Of a DNA stretch of 64,000 nucleotides, positions 55,178 through 64,000 are shown one piece after another. Origin of the DNA: Kaistia algarum (GTDB taxonomy: Bacteria; Pseudomonadota; Alphaproteobacteria; Rhizobiales; Kaistiaceae); the NCBI RefSeq assembly GCF_026343945.1, contig NZ_JAPKNJ010000002.1, forward strand, positions 558,001-622,000, written 5' to 3'. A program made the position numbers and the translations under genes. Within the stretch, counting starts at the first letter, position 1; each line of letters begins with the position of its first letter. Below the pieces are notes generated by a model. It was not told where the DNA came from. It saw nothing but the letters and a program-made list of their open reading frames with translations, and did no database searches.

Positions 55178-58100
55178 ATGTCCCTGACCCTCCGGCAAAG
55201 GCTGGACCGCATCCATGTGCGCGTCGAGGAACTGAGCTTCTGGCGCGAGCGGGAGGCCTTGACCCTCGAAGGCTGGCGCTTCGACGGCGCGCCGATCGCC
55301 ATTGGCGGCTTCTGGGCGAAAATTGACGGTGTCCGGAAACTGGATGCGGACGTGACCGTGCCCGACCACTGGCCGCTCGCCGAGACGCGCCTTCAGCTCG
55401 ATGTCGGCGGCGAAAGCCTACTCGCCCTCGTCCCGAGCGATGGCGGCAAGACGGAGCGTTTCGGGCTCGATCCGTTCCATCAGGAATTCCCGGTTCCCAG
55501 CCACGCCTTCACAATCGACATCGACGCCGTCGCCCGCCTGCCCTTCGGCGAGCCGGTCCGCGAGCCACGTCTCACCAAAGCCAAGCTCGTGCGCATCGAT
55601 GGGCCGGTCGATGACCTTGGTCTCCTGCTGCGCCAAGTGGCGGAAACCATTCAGTTTCTCGGCGATCATGAAGTCGTCCCGCATCTGATCGAGGCGGCCG
55701 AGCAGACCTTTGCCGCGCTCGACTGGCCCTCGGCGACGGCCGACTATGTAGCGCGCACCGCCCCGCAGCGCGGCCAGCAGAAGATCTGGCAATTGCCAGA
55801 ATTGAAGGCGAACCCGGACGGCCTGCGGCAGGACCAGCGCGCCAGCGTCGAGGCGGCGCTGGCCGGATTGAAGAGCCGTCTGATCGCGCTGCAGAAGCGC
55901 TATCCGCAACAGGGCAAGCTCGCCATCACCGGGCATGCCCATATCGATCTCGCCTGGCTCTGGCCCTATGCCGAAACAAGGCGCAAGGCGCGGCGGACCT
56001 TCCATACGGCGCTGCAACTGATGAAGTCGTTCCCTGACTTCATCTTCAACCAGTCGACCGCGGCCTATTACGACCAGATCGAGCGCGATGATCCGGAGCT
56101 GTTCGCCGCCATTTGCGAGAAGGTCAAGGACGGGCAGTGGGAAACGGTCGGCGCCATGTGGGTCGAGCCCGACACCAACATGCCGACGGGCGAGAGCTTT
56201 GTCCGCCAACTTCTTTACGGGCAACGCTATTTCGAAAACAAGTTCGGCGTTCGACACCGTGTCTGCTGGCTGCCGGATTGCTTCGGTTTCTCCGGAGCGC
56301 TGCCGCAATTGCTGCGCCAGGCTGGCGTCGACTCGTTCTTCACGATCAAGGTCAATTGGTCGGAAACCAACCGATTTCCGCATGATCTGTTCTGGTGGGA
56401 AGGGCTCGACGGCAGCCGTGTCCTCGCCCACACCTTCGACAATCCGGTACGCGGCTATAATGGTTCGACCGAACCGGAAGCGATCATCGGCACCTGGAAG
56501 AACTTCCGCGGCAAGGTCCGCCATGACGAAAGCCTGCTGGCGGTCGGATATGGCGATGGCGGCGGCGGCGTGACTCCGGAGATGCTGCGCCGTCAGGCCC
56601 AGCTCAAGGACTTCCCGGCGGTCCCGTCCCTTCGGCCGGCGCGCATCGAGGATTTCTTCGGTCGCATCCATGACGAGGTCCCGGCCGAGAGCCTGCCGAC
56701 ATGGTCTGGCGAGATCTATCTGGAGCTCCACCGCGCCACCCTGACGACGCAGAGCGGCACCAAGAAGAAGCACCGCGAAGCCGAACGCGCCCTGATCACG
56801 GCTGAAACGCTTTCATCGCTCGCCATGTTTCTCGGCGCGTCGAAGCCGGCTAGCCTCGAAGACGAATGGCACGCCGTCCTCAAGAACGAGTTCCACGACA
56901 TTCTCCCCGGATCAGGTGTCCGAGAAGTCTATGAGGATGCCGAATCCGAACTCGCCGCAGCCCGCGACGCGGGCCAAGCCCGGCAGCAAGAAGCACTGGC
57001 CGACATCGTAGCTCGCCTGCCCAAGGGCGAGGCCAAGGACGTGCTGGTCGTCGTCAACCCATCGCTATCGGAACGTCTGCTTCGGGTCGATGGGCCCAAC
57101 GGTCCCATTTCGGCCGACGCAACCGTTCCGCCGCTCGGCATCGCCGTGCTCGGCGGATCGGCGCTGGCCGCGAAGCCCGGCCTCACGGTTTCTCCGAACC
57201 GGCTGGAAAACAGCCAGATCCGCGTCGAGATCGGCCAGGATGGAACCATTACGAGCCTTTTCGACAAGGAGCTCGGCCGCGAGGCGCTGGCCGGGCGCGG
57301 CAACCAGCTCTGGGCCTTCCCGATGGACAAGCCCCGCAACTGGGACGCCTGGGACATGGAGGACGATTACGCGGCGCATGGCATTGAACTGGTCGATGCC
57401 GAATCGATCGAGATCACCGAGAGCGGCCCGCACCGCGCGTCGATTCGCGTGGTCAAGCGCTTCCGCGATTCGACCATCACCCAGACCTATTCGCTCTGGG
57501 CCAATGCCGGCCGGATCGACATCCATACCCATCTCGACTGGCATGATCGCCGCGTGCTGCTGCGGACGCTGACGCCGGTCGATGTGAGGGCGCGGGAAGC
57601 GACCTTCGAATGCGCCTTCGGCATTGTCCGTCGCCCGACCCATGAGAACACCTCCTGGGATCAGGCGAAGTTCGAGGTTCCCGGCCATCGCTTTGCCGAT
57701 CTCTCCGAACCCGGCTTCGGCGTCGCGCTGCTCAACGACGGCAAATATGGCCACAGCGTTCGCGGCAATGTGCTCGGCCTCAGCCTGCTGCGCTCGCCGA
57801 TCTATCCGGACCCGCTCGCCGACGAAGGCGAACAGAGCTTCACCTATGCGCTGCTGCCGCATGGCGGCGACTGGCATTCGGCGGGCGTGCTGGCCGAGGC
57901 GGAGGATCTGAACCAGCCGCTCTTGTCGAAGGCCGCTTCCGGGCTCGCACCGGGAAATCTTTCCCCGTTGCATCTTGCGGGCCATCTGGTCGCCCTTGCT
58001 GGTCTGAAGCCTGCCGAGGACGACGGCGATATCGTCCTGCGCGTCTATGAAGCGTTCGGTGGACGCGGCCGTCTGGAGGTCTCGCCGCCCGCCGGCTGGA

Positions 58101-58201
58101 CGCTCTTGGGCGACGTCAACCTGTTGGAGGAGCCCGTCACCCGAGCCGAGGGGCCGGGCATTCGGCCGTTCGAAGTCCGCAGCTTCAAGATCTCGAAGTA
58201 G
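55178..58201 (+). CDS. GH38 alpha-mannosidase
   Basis: Glycoside hydrolase family 38 enzyme of about 1007 residues. The N-terminal domain precedes the catalytic beta/alpha barrel: GHAHIDLAWLW (metal His255 and Asp257 in HAHID) near residue 252 and the nucleophile Asp367 in CWLPDCFG. WVEPDTNMPTGES and a C-terminal beta-sandwich region (from about 690) follow. There is no signal peptide, so it hydrolyses imported mannosides in the cytoplasm. The inner ATG at 55178 is chosen as GGAG is too close to the ATG at 55169. Gap from the permease is about 110 bases with no clear feature. Confidence 0.92.
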   Translation: MSLTLRQRLDRIHVRVEELSFWREREALTLEGWRFDGAPIAIGGFWAKIDGVRKLDADVTVPDHWPLAETRLQLDVGGESLLALVPSDGGKTERFGLDPFHQEFPVPSHAFTIDIDAVARLPFGEPVREPRLTKAKLVRIDGPVDDLGLLLRQVAETIQFLGDHEVVPHLIEAAEQTFAALDWPSATADYVARTAPQRGQQKIWQLPELKANPDGLRQDQRASVEAALAGLKSRLIALQKRYPQQGKLAITGHAHIDLAWLWPYAETRRKARRTFHTALQLMKSFPDFIFNQSTAAYYDQIERDDPELFAAICEKVKDGQWETVGAMWVEPDTNMPTGESFVRQLLYGQRYFENKFGVRHRVCWLPDCFGFSGALPQLLRQAGVDSFFTIKVNWSETNRFPHDLFWWEGLDGSRVLAHTFDNPVRGYNGSTEPEAIIGTWKNFRGKVRHDESLLAVGYGDGGGGVTPEMLRRQAQLKDFPAVPSLRPARIEDFFGRIHDEVPAESLPTWSGEIYLELHRATLTTQSGTKKKHREAERALITAETLSSLAMFLGASKPASLEDEWHAVLKNEFHDILPGSGVREVYEDAESELAAARDAGQARQQEALADIVARLPKGEAKDVLVVVNPSLSERLLRVDGPNGPISADATVPPLGIAVLGGSALAAKPGLTVSPNRLENSQIRVEIGQDGTITSLFDKELGREALAGRGNQLWAFPMDKPRNWDAWDMEDDYAAHGIELVDAESIEITESGPHRASIRVVKRFRDSTITQTYSLWANAGRIDIHTHLDWHDRRVLLRTLTPVDVRAREATFECAFGIVRRPTHENTSWDQAKFEVPGHRFADLSEPGFGVALLNDGKYGHSVRGNVLGLSLLRSPIYPDPLADEGEQSFTYALLPHGGDWHSAGVLAEAEDLNQPLLSKAASGLAPGNLSPLHLAGHLVALAGLKPAEDDGDIVLRVYEAFGGRGRLEVSPPAGWTLLGDVNLLEEPVTRAEGPGIRPFEVRSFKISK

Positions 58202-58209
58202 CGGACGTT

Positions 58210-58240
58210 CCGCCGCCGCCGTTCCCCTCCCGGACGGCGG
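58210..58240 (+). terminator. Stem-loop after alpha-mannosidase
   Basis: CCGCCGCCGT (58210-58219) pairs with ACGGCGGCGG (58231-58240), loop 11 bases. It is nine bases past the mannosidase stop and before the ROK regulator gene. Confidence 0.6.
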
Positions 58241-58308
58241 CGGTGCGACATCTTCGGGATTGTCGGAACCCCTCCGACGCGTCAGGATCGCGCAAAACAA
58301 GGCGCGCC

Positions 58309-59532
58309 ATGAACGATCTTGCCGGTTCCAACTCCGAACTCGCCGCCAGCCACAATCGCGGCGTGATCCTGCGCGCCATCCAGCGCCACCAGCCCATCTC
58401 GCGCACCGAACTCGCCCGACGTTCCGGCCTGACGAAACAAGCGGTGGCTCGGATCGCGGAACGGCTCATCGGCGAAAACCTCGTACTCGAAGCCCGCCGC
58501 CGCCATGGCCAGCCCGGCCAGCCATCGATCGAGATCGAGATCAATCCGGACGGCTGCTTCGCCATCGGCGTCGGCATCGCGCGCGACCATGTCACCATCG
58601 TCGCCGTCGACGCGAGCGGCTCGGTGCGAGGACGGATCCATCACGAGATCCAATACCCAATGCCGGAAACCGTGTTCGAGCTGATCGAGGATGCGCTGGC
58701 AACCTTCCGCCATCGCCGCGCCATCATCCGCGACCGCCTCGCCGGCATCGGCATCGCCATTCCCGACTGGCTGGGCGAGATCCCCTTTCCCGGTATGCCT
58801 AAAGGCTATTCGGCGTGGACCGGATATGATCTGCGCGGACGCTTCGCACGCATCACCGATTTGCCAATCTATATCGAGAACGACGCGACCGCTGCCGCGA
58901 TTGGCGAACTGAACTACGGGCTCGGCGTCGAGAGTCGCAGCTTCTTCTACATCTTCATCGGCTCGGGCCTCGGCGGCGGCGTCGTATTGGATGGCGTCTG
59001 CCATCGCGGCGCGACAGGTCTATCGGGCGAAATCGGCTGGCTGCCCACGCTGGATGAGAGCGAGCCGCTCGGCAGCCGCGTCAAGCCGCTGGGAGAAGTC
59101 GTCTCGCTCTATATCCTCTATGACTATCTGGCGAAGCACGGCATTGAAGTGGCGCGCCCTTCGGACCTTCTGGATCTGGATCCCGATGGCCAGGCCCATG
59201 TTTCGGAGTGGCTGCGCCAGGCAGCGCGCCATGTCGCCGAGGCGACGATCCATATCGGACTGCTCATCGATCCCGACGCTGTGCTGATCGGCGGGCGCCT
59301 CCCCGTCCGCCTGATCGACGAGATGCTGCTCTACGTGCATGATCATCTGGCACGCGATCCCCGCCCTGCCCCGCCGATCCACCGCGCCGCTGGCTCGGAG
59401 GACGCGGCAGCGCTGGGAGCCGCGACAATGCCGCTGTCCGAGGCGCTGCGGCTCGACTCTTTCGATGCCCGCCAGCGAACCCGCTCGCCGCTGTCCGGCC
59501 TGCCCTACGCGCCCGGAAGGCCGGCGGCGTAG
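58309..59532 (+). CDS. ROK-family transcriptional repressor (mannoside operon)
   Basis: DNA-binding ROK protein of about 407 residues. An N-terminal winged helix (ISRTELARRSGLTKQAVARIAERL) precedes an actin-like sugar-binding domain with ENDATAAAIGELNYG and GSGLGGGVVLDG. The ROK Zn motif CxCGxxGC is missing (GEIGWLPTLDE instead), and the phosphate-loop Asp is Gly (IGVGIARD), so it is a sensor rather than a kinase. It follows the mannosidase on the same strand and likely represses the operon. Its 3' end overlaps the opposite ROK gene by 28 bases. Confidence 0.88.
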   Translation: MNDLAGSNSELAASHNRGVILRAIQRHQPISRTELARRSGLTKQAVARIAERLIGENLVLEARRRHGQPGQPSIEIEINPDGCFAIGVGIARDHVTIVAVDASGSVRGRIHHEIQYPMPETVFELIEDALATFRHRRAIIRDRLAGIGIAIPDWLGEIPFPGMPKGYSAWTGYDLRGRFARITDLPIYIENDATAAAIGELNYGLGVESRSFFYIFIGSGLGGGVVLDGVCHRGATGLSGEIGWLPTLDESEPLGSRVKPLGEVVSLYILYDYLAKHGIEVARPSDLLDLDPDGQAHVSEWLRQAARHVAEATIHIGLLIDPDAVLIGGRLPVRLIDEMLLYVHDHLARDPRPAPPIHRAAGSEDAAALGAATMPLSEALRLDSFDARQRTRSPLSGLPYAPGRPAA

Positions 59533-60713
59533 CCGGCTTCACCACTGCGCCCACGAAGCTCCGGCGGACGTCTTGGATCCGGCAGGAGAAATTCGAGAAA
59601 TGGCAGGATCGCCGCGCCGAGGACGACACAATCGGATCGGAGCGTCGCCGGCAGGATCTGCGGCAGCCATTGTGGCTGCTTCGGGTTCGACATCCGCTGT
59701 GCCTCGGCCACCGACAGCCTGCCTGCCAGACGATCGACAAGGTCTCCGGGCAACCGTCCGCCCACAAAGATGGCGCTGGGCGCGATGAAGCCGGAAATGG
59801 CGATGACGGCATCCAGAAAGTGCGAGGTCGAGCGATCGAGCCAGTTCTCCACGGCCAATGCCGCATGGGTCTCGAGCTGCGACAGAAAATCGTCCGGATT
59901 GTCAGCGCGGTCGAAATGCTCCGCCAGAAGCGGGGCGAGTCCGCCAAGCTGGGCCGCGTCGTCAAGCAGCCGGCCATCTTCCCCGGTTCGCATCTGGCCG
60001 ATTCTGCCCGCGCGGTGCATCGCTCCGTCAAACAGCCCGCCGCGGATCATCAGCCCGGCGCGAACGGACTTTCCGAACAGCACCTGGACGAAACTGCCAT
60101 CGGCGGGCGCCGAGCCGAGCAACCGCTCGCCGAGCGCGGCGCAGGCCGTGTCGCGTTCCTGGATCACGAGGAATGGCGCCAGTGCCTGCGCAACGCGGTC
60201 CGGGTCGACGGTGCTGGTGACGCCGATGCCGAGCAGACGATCCGAAACGGCGGCGGGCAAGCGGCTCGCCGTCGCAAAGGCGCTGGCTCGAAGCGCAGCC
60301 GCAATATCCGCCGGTTGATCGGACGCTGCATGGCGCCGTTCCCGCAGCCGGATATCCCCCTTCAGATCGACGATCACCGTCGAAACCGCGGCGCCCTCGA
60401 CATCGATGCCCATGCCATAGGCGCCACCGGCCTCGATGGCGAAGCGGGTCGCTCTCGTTCCTGAAACCTGCCGCACCAGGCCGGCATCGAGAAGCCGGCG
60501 CATGATGTTGGAGATGCCGGGGGCGGTCAGTCCAGTGACGACGGTGAGGTCCTGACGCGTCAAAGCGCCGGCGCGGCGGAGCGCTTCCAGCGTGACGCGG
60601 TCATTGTGGTCCGCCGCATGGACGAGGTTGCGCCCGCTGCCCCGCAGCCCCTGGCCCATGTCGCGAGGCGGCCGCTCAGCGATCCGCGGACGATAGTCTT
60701 TTCCGAACGTCAT
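59505..60713 (-). CDS. ROK-family transcriptional regulator (second)
   Basis: ROK protein of about 402 residues. The N-terminal helix-turn-helix is LTRQDLTVVTGLTAPGISNIMRRLLDAGL near residue 50, then a ROK domain of ordinary length with IDVEG and weak kinase motifs. Like its neighbour it lacks the CxCG zinc motif. The start at 60713 (MTFGKDYR) is preferred over 60812. It is divergent from the aldo/keto reductase and next to the ribose-type permeases, which it may regulate. Confidence 0.86.
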   Translation of the reverse strand: MTFGKDYRPRIAERPPRDMGQGLRGSGRNLVHAADHNDRVTLEALRRAGALTRQDLTVVTGLTAPGISNIMRRLLDAGLVRQVSGTRATRFAIEAGGAYGMGIDVEGAAVSTVIVDLKGDIRLRERRHAASDQPADIAAALRASAFATASRLPAAVSDRLLGIGVTSTVDPDRVAQALAPFLVIQERDTACAALGERLLGSAPADGSFVQVLFGKSVRAGLMIRGGLFDGAMHRAGRIGQMRTGEDGRLLDDAAQLGGLAPLLAEHFDRADNPDDFLSQLETHAALAVENWLDRSTSHFLDAVIAISGFIAPSAIFVGGRLPGDLVDRLAGRLSVAEAQRMSNPKQPQWLPQILPATLRSDCVVLGAAILPFLEFLLPDPRRPPELRGRSGEAGYAAGLPGA

Positions 60714-61000
60714 GCCCGCTTCTGTTCCAGATCGGCGCCTCCCGTCGCCGGCGCGCTTCGATGCTAAGCCAACATCACAAAATCCCCGGTCCGTCGAGCG
60801 ATTGTCGCGCATCGGAGACGCCAGACGGCCTGGATCTGGCAGATCGAGACCGGCGGAGACAGCGATGGCGCGCGCTCCGGAGATCCCGAGGCTCGCGTCA
60901 CAGGCTCTCTGCCGCTATATCACCCGGCAGGAACCGTCGGCGCCGCGATCCTGGATCGCAGCAGGCCCGGCAGGATCAAGAAACCCGGAGGAGGAATATC

Positions 61001-61993
61001 ATGTCGATCCAGAAGCGTCGGTTTGGTCGCACGAACTGGCAAGTATCCGAGATCGGGTTCGGCGCCTGGGCGATCGGCGGGTCGTGGGGTAGCGTCGATG
61101 AGACGGATGCCAAGGCCGCGCTCAATGCCGCGCTCGATGCCGGTATGAATTTCATCGACACCGCCGACGTCTATGGCGATGGCCGCTCGGAGCGGATCAT
61201 CCGCGACACCTTGAAGGAGCGCGGCGGCGAACGTCCGATCGTCGCGACCAAGGCCGGGCGCCGCCTGTCGCCTCATGTTTCGGAAGGCTATAACCGGGCC
61301 AATCTTGAGGCCTTTGTCGATCGCAGTCTGGTCAATCTCGGCGTCGAAACGCTCGATCTCGTCCAGCTGCACACGCCGCCGATCGACGCGTTCTATCGCC
61401 CCGAAATCTTCGGCGCGATGGACGATCTCGTCGCTGCCGGCAAGATCCGCTTCTACGGCGTCTCCGTGGAGAAGGTGGAGGAAGGGCTGAAGGCGATCGA
61501 ATATCCGAACGTCGCCTCGGTTCAGATCATCTACAATATGTTCCGGCAAAGGCCCGCCGACCTGTTCTTCAAGGAAGCGGCGAAGAAGAATGTCGCCGTC
61601 ATCGTGCGCGTCCCACTCGCCAGTGGTTTGCTCACAGGGAAGTTCACGGCCGGCTCGCAATTCGCGGCGGACGATCATCGCCAGTTCAATCGTCATGGCG
61701 AAGCCTTCGATGTCGGCGAGACGTTCTCCGGCGTGCCTTACGATGTCGCGCTCGATGCCGTCGAGGCGCTGCGCGCGATTGTGCCCGGCGGCGCCTCCAT
61801 GGCGCAGATCGCGCTGCGCTGGATCCTCATGGAAGATGCCGTCTCGGTCGTGATCCCCGGCGCCAAGAATCCGGTTCAGGCCAGGGACAATGCCGCCGCC
61901 GGCGCCCTTCCGCCGCTGTCGCCGGAAACGATGCAGCGTGTGCGAGAGATCTACGCCGAGCGCATCGCGCCGCATGTTCACCAGCGCTGGTAG
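61001..61993 (+). CDS. Aldo/keto reductase (sugar-type)
   Basis: NADP(H)-dependent oxidoreductase of about 330 residues. Tetrad: Asp and Tyr in FIDTADVYGDG, Lys in ATKAGRR, His in VQLHTPP. The N-terminal wording RRFGRTNWQVSEIGFGAWAIGG is like general AKRs of sugar operons. GGAGGAGGAATATC sets the start. It is divergent from the ROK gene across a 287-base gap without clear signals, and convergent with the ribose-type permeases, 15 bases between stops. It could reduce or oxidise the sugar carried by that importer. Confidence 0.88.
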   Translation: MSIQKRRFGRTNWQVSEIGFGAWAIGGSWGSVDETDAKAALNAALDAGMNFIDTADVYGDGRSERIIRDTLKERGGERPIVATKAGRRLSPHVSEGYNRANLEAFVDRSLVNLGVETLDLVQLHTPPIDAFYRPEIFGAMDDLVAAGKIRFYGVSVEKVEEGLKAIEYPNVASVQIIYNMFRQRPADLFFKEAAKKNVAVIVRVPLASGLLTGKFTAGSQFAADDHRQFNRHGEAFDVGETFSGVPYDVALDAVEALRAIVPGGASMAQIALRWILMEDAVSVVIPGAKNPVQARDNAAAGALPPLSPETMQRVREIYAERIAPHVHQRW

Positions 61994-62008
61994 GCCCCTG
62001 GTTGCCCC

Positions 62009-62968
62009 TCAGCGGCGAGCGGCCTCGCGGCCGGATAGCAGCAACAGGATGAGGATCAGCGAGCCAAACAGAATGCTTCGCCAGCCCGGCGAGGCATTCA
62101 CTACGGTGATCAACGCCGTGATCGTCACGAGCAGGACGGCGCCGGGAATCGTTCCGGCATAGGTGCCCGACCCGCCGAGGATCGAAGTGCCGCCAAGAAC
62201 GACGGCGGCGATCGAGGCGAGCAGATAGGGATCGCCGATCCCGACATAGCCCTGTCCGTTCATGCCAAGCGCCAGCACGCCCGCCAGCCCCGACAGGAGG
62301 CCGCTGATCGCATAGACAGCCATGGTCGTCGCCGGCACGTCAACGCCGGAAAGCTGCGTCGCCACCGGGTTGGCGCCAAGCGCGAAGAGGCGCGCGCCGA
62401 ATGGGGTGGCGTGCAGGATGTAGAGTGCGCCGACCGAGACGACGAGCCACATCCAGATGCCGGCCGGGATGCCAAGCGGCCGTGCATTGCCGAGCCAGGC
62501 GACCAGTGGATTGTGAGCCGAAACGGCACTGCCTCCGGCGATGATGATGAGCAGCCCTTGCAGGAACGTCGCCATGGCGAGCGTCATGATCATCGGATGC
62601 ACGCGCAGCCAGGCGACGCCGACGCCGTTCACGAAGCCGATCGCGGTCGTGCAGGCGAGAATGATGACGATCGCCGAAACGCCGGTCGGATCGGCGTCCA
62701 TGGAGAGCAGCGGCAGCCCGACCGCGCTGACGGTGACGATCGCGCCGACCGAAAGGTCGATGCCGCCGGCGATCACCACGAAGGTCTGCCCCGCCGCCAC
62801 GAGGCCGATCACAGCGGCCAGTTCGACGATATAGCGCAAATGACCATAGGCGCCGAAGCCGCGGCTGGCGAAGCTGGCCCCGATCCAGACGATCGCGACG
62901 ACAAGGACCGTCAGGAACGGGCGACTGGTGACGATCGACTTCACACGAAGAGCAGCGGTAGCGCTCAT
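62009..62968 (-). CDS. Ribose-type ABC permease (second system, distal)
   Basis: RbsC-type permease of 319 residues with about nine membrane segments. Signature GGIDLSVGAIVTVSAVG near residue 70, and VVLGGTSILGGSGTYAGTI near residue 265. The start overlaps the preceding permease stop (ATGA). It is last in the operon on this strand. Confidence 0.9.
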   Translation of the reverse strand: MSATAALRVKSIVTSRPFLTVLVVAIVWIGASFASRGFGAYGHLRYIVELAAVIGLVAAGQTFVVIAGGIDLSVGAIVTVSAVGLPLLSMDADPTGVSAIVIILACTTAIGFVNGVGVAWLRVHPMIMTLAMATFLQGLLIIIAGGSAVSAHNPLVAWLGNARPLGIPAGIWMWLVVSVGALYILHATPFGARLFALGANPVATQLSGVDVPATTMAVYAISGLLSGLAGVLALGMNGQGYVGIGDPYLLASIAAVVLGGTSILGGSGTYAGTIPGAVLLVTITALITVVNASPGWRSILFGSLILILLLLSGREAARR

Positions 62969-63936
62969 GCCAGCCTCTCGCGAATCTGGGGAATTGCGAC
63001 GGCCCCGATGATGATCAGACCCTGCGCGATATATTGCGCGACGGGCGTGAAGCCGAGGAAGAACATGACGTTGATCATGACGCTGAGGAGAAGGCTCCCC
63101 GCCAGAGCCCCGCGCATCGTGCCGCGCCCGCCGAGAAAGCCGATACCGCCGAGAACCGCGGCTGCGATCGAATTGAGCGTGAAGGCCTGGCCGATCAATG
63201 GATCGCCGGAGCCGGTCTGCGCCGCGACGAAGAGGCCGGCGAGAGCGGCGAGGACGCCGCTGATCGCGAAGGCCGCGATGCGGGCAGCATCGACGGACAC
63301 GCCCGACCGAAAGGCCCCGACCGGATTCTCGCCGGCCGCATAGAGGCTGAGCCCGAGCGGCGTTGCGAGATAGAGCTTCCAGAGCAGCGCGATGACGACC
63401 AGAAGTCCGAACGCGACGGGTAGATTGCCGGCGAGCAGGTCAGACAGCCAGGCCGGTATCGCCCCGCCCGGCCGGGGCAAGACGAGCAGCGCCGCGCCGC
63501 CGATGATGAATGATCCCGCCAGCGTCACGACGATGGCCGGGAGGCGCAGCTTCACCACGATTCCCCCGGTTGCGGCGCCGATGACGAGGCCGGAAAGGAC
63601 GACGACGGCCGTACCGCCCACAACGCCGAAGGGACCAGCCATGGTCGTCGCCGCGATCACGGCGCCAAGGCTGACGCTGGCACCTATCGCCAGGCTGATG
63701 CCGCCGGCCAGCATCAGGACGGCCTGCGACATGGCGACGAGGGCCAGGGGAAACCAGCTTTGCGTGAACTTGGCGAAGCCGCTCAAGGTGAGAAGGCCGG
63801 GAAAAAGAAAGGCGTAAGCAATAAGAAGCAGCGCATCGACACCGAAGAGTACGCGGACACCCCGGTTGCGCCGAAGCTGGACCGCCCAGTATAGAGCGGC
63901 ACCGGAGGGGCGCGCGGACGATATCGCCTCGCTCAT
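62965..63936 (-). CDS. Ribose-type ABC permease (second system, proximal)
   Basis: RbsC-type permease of 323 residues. Signature GGISLAIGASVSLGAVI near residue 80 (the usual IDLS is ISLA) and VLGGIGFLGGRGTMRGA near residue 265. Its start overlaps the stop of an upstream ATPase (ATGA). It forms a heterodimeric channel with the gene that follows. Confidence 0.88.
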   Translation of the reverse strand: MSEAISSARPSGAALYWAVQLRRNRGVRVLFGVDALLLIAYAFLFPGLLTLSGFAKFTQSWFPLALVAMSQAVLMLAGGISLAIGASVSLGAVIAATTMAGPFGVVGGTAVVVLSGLVIGAATGGIVVKLRLPAIVVTLAGSFIIGGAALLVLPRPGGAIPAWLSDLLAGNLPVAFGLLVVIALLWKLYLATPLGLSLYAAGENPVGAFRSGVSVDAARIAAFAISGVLAALAGLFVAAQTGSGDPLIGQAFTLNSIAAAVLGGIGFLGGRGTMRGALAGSLLLSVMINVMFFLGFTPVAQYIAQGLIIIGAVAIPQIRERLA

Positions 63937-64000
63937 GCCGCCACTCTCCCTTCCGTAGCGCTCATCGCCGCGGCCACGATCGCTTCCTCGCTCAGGTCCT
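63933..64000 (-). CDS. Sugar ABC ATPase, C-terminal end only
   Basis: The last 22 codons of a gene running off the window. DLSEEAIVAAAM matches the C-terminal tail of RbsA/MglA double ATPases, where a similar EEAI motif is common. It overlaps the permease start by four bases, as in the other ribose-type operon here. Confidence 0.7.
   Translation of the reverse strand, partial: DLSEEAIVAAAMSATEGRVAA

Overview
The window is 64 kb of GC-rich, densely packed DNA with short gaps, ATGA-type start/stop overlaps and a strong C/G third-position bias. Gene content points to an alphaproteobacterium of the Hyphomicrobiales (rhizobial) type: an Agp/AgaL-like alpha-galactoside locus arranged as in Sinorhizobium meliloti, many periplasmic-binding-protein ABC importers, ROK regulators and palindromic intergenic repeats. 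No tRNA, rRNA, phage, insertion sequence or CRISPR array was seen. The genus cannot be named from the sequence alone.

Layout. (1) 0-3.8 kb: a NitT/TauT-type importer (ATPase cut by the window edge, permease, Tat-exported binding protein) followed by a Gfo/Idh/MocA oxidoreductase. (2) 3.8-14 kb: an alpha-galactoside operon on the minus strand (GH4 hydrolase, binding protein AgpA, permeases AgpB/C, fused double ATPase, second GH4 hydrolase) with a divergent AraC-type regulator. (3) 14.3-24 kb: a group unlike the rest: allophanate hydrolase, a TPC-motif heavy-metal P-type ATPase, an MgtC/DUF4010 membrane protein, a beta-CASP nuclease, an exported Ntn hydrolase and a CYTH-CHAD (polyphosphate-type) protein. 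(4) 24-36 kb: an oxidative sugar-acid catabolic group around a ribose-type importer: enolase-superfamily dehydratase, SMP-30 lactonase, binding protein, ATPase, two permeases, RraA-type aldolase, FMN hydroxy-acid oxidase, fuconolactonase-type amidohydrolase, esterase and aldo/keto reductase. (5) 36-41.6 kb: a complete Dpp/Opp-type importer. (6) 41.5-50 kb: a Liv-type branched-chain importer (four transporter genes on minus; binding protein on plus) with a TIGR04076-like protein, two related aldo/keto reductases, one fused to a Rid domain, and an NTF2-like protein. (7) 50-60 kb: a mannoside operon (family 1 binding protein, two permeases, GH38 alpha-mannosidase, ROK regulator) with a divergent Gfo/Idh/MocA gene. 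(8) 59.5-64 kb: a second ROK regulator, an aldo/keto reductase, and two ribose-type permeases plus the tail of their ATPase.

Taken together this is a carbohydrate-scavenging region: seven distinct ABC importers, each paired with enzymes that hydrolyse or oxidise the imported compound and, in several cases, a local regulator. A recurring architecture is a strong stem-loop just after the binding-protein gene and before the membrane or ATPase genes, seen in several unrelated operons. Least explained by known pathways are the Liv/AKR/Rid group (41.5-50 kb) and the metal/polyphosphate-like group (16-24 kb).
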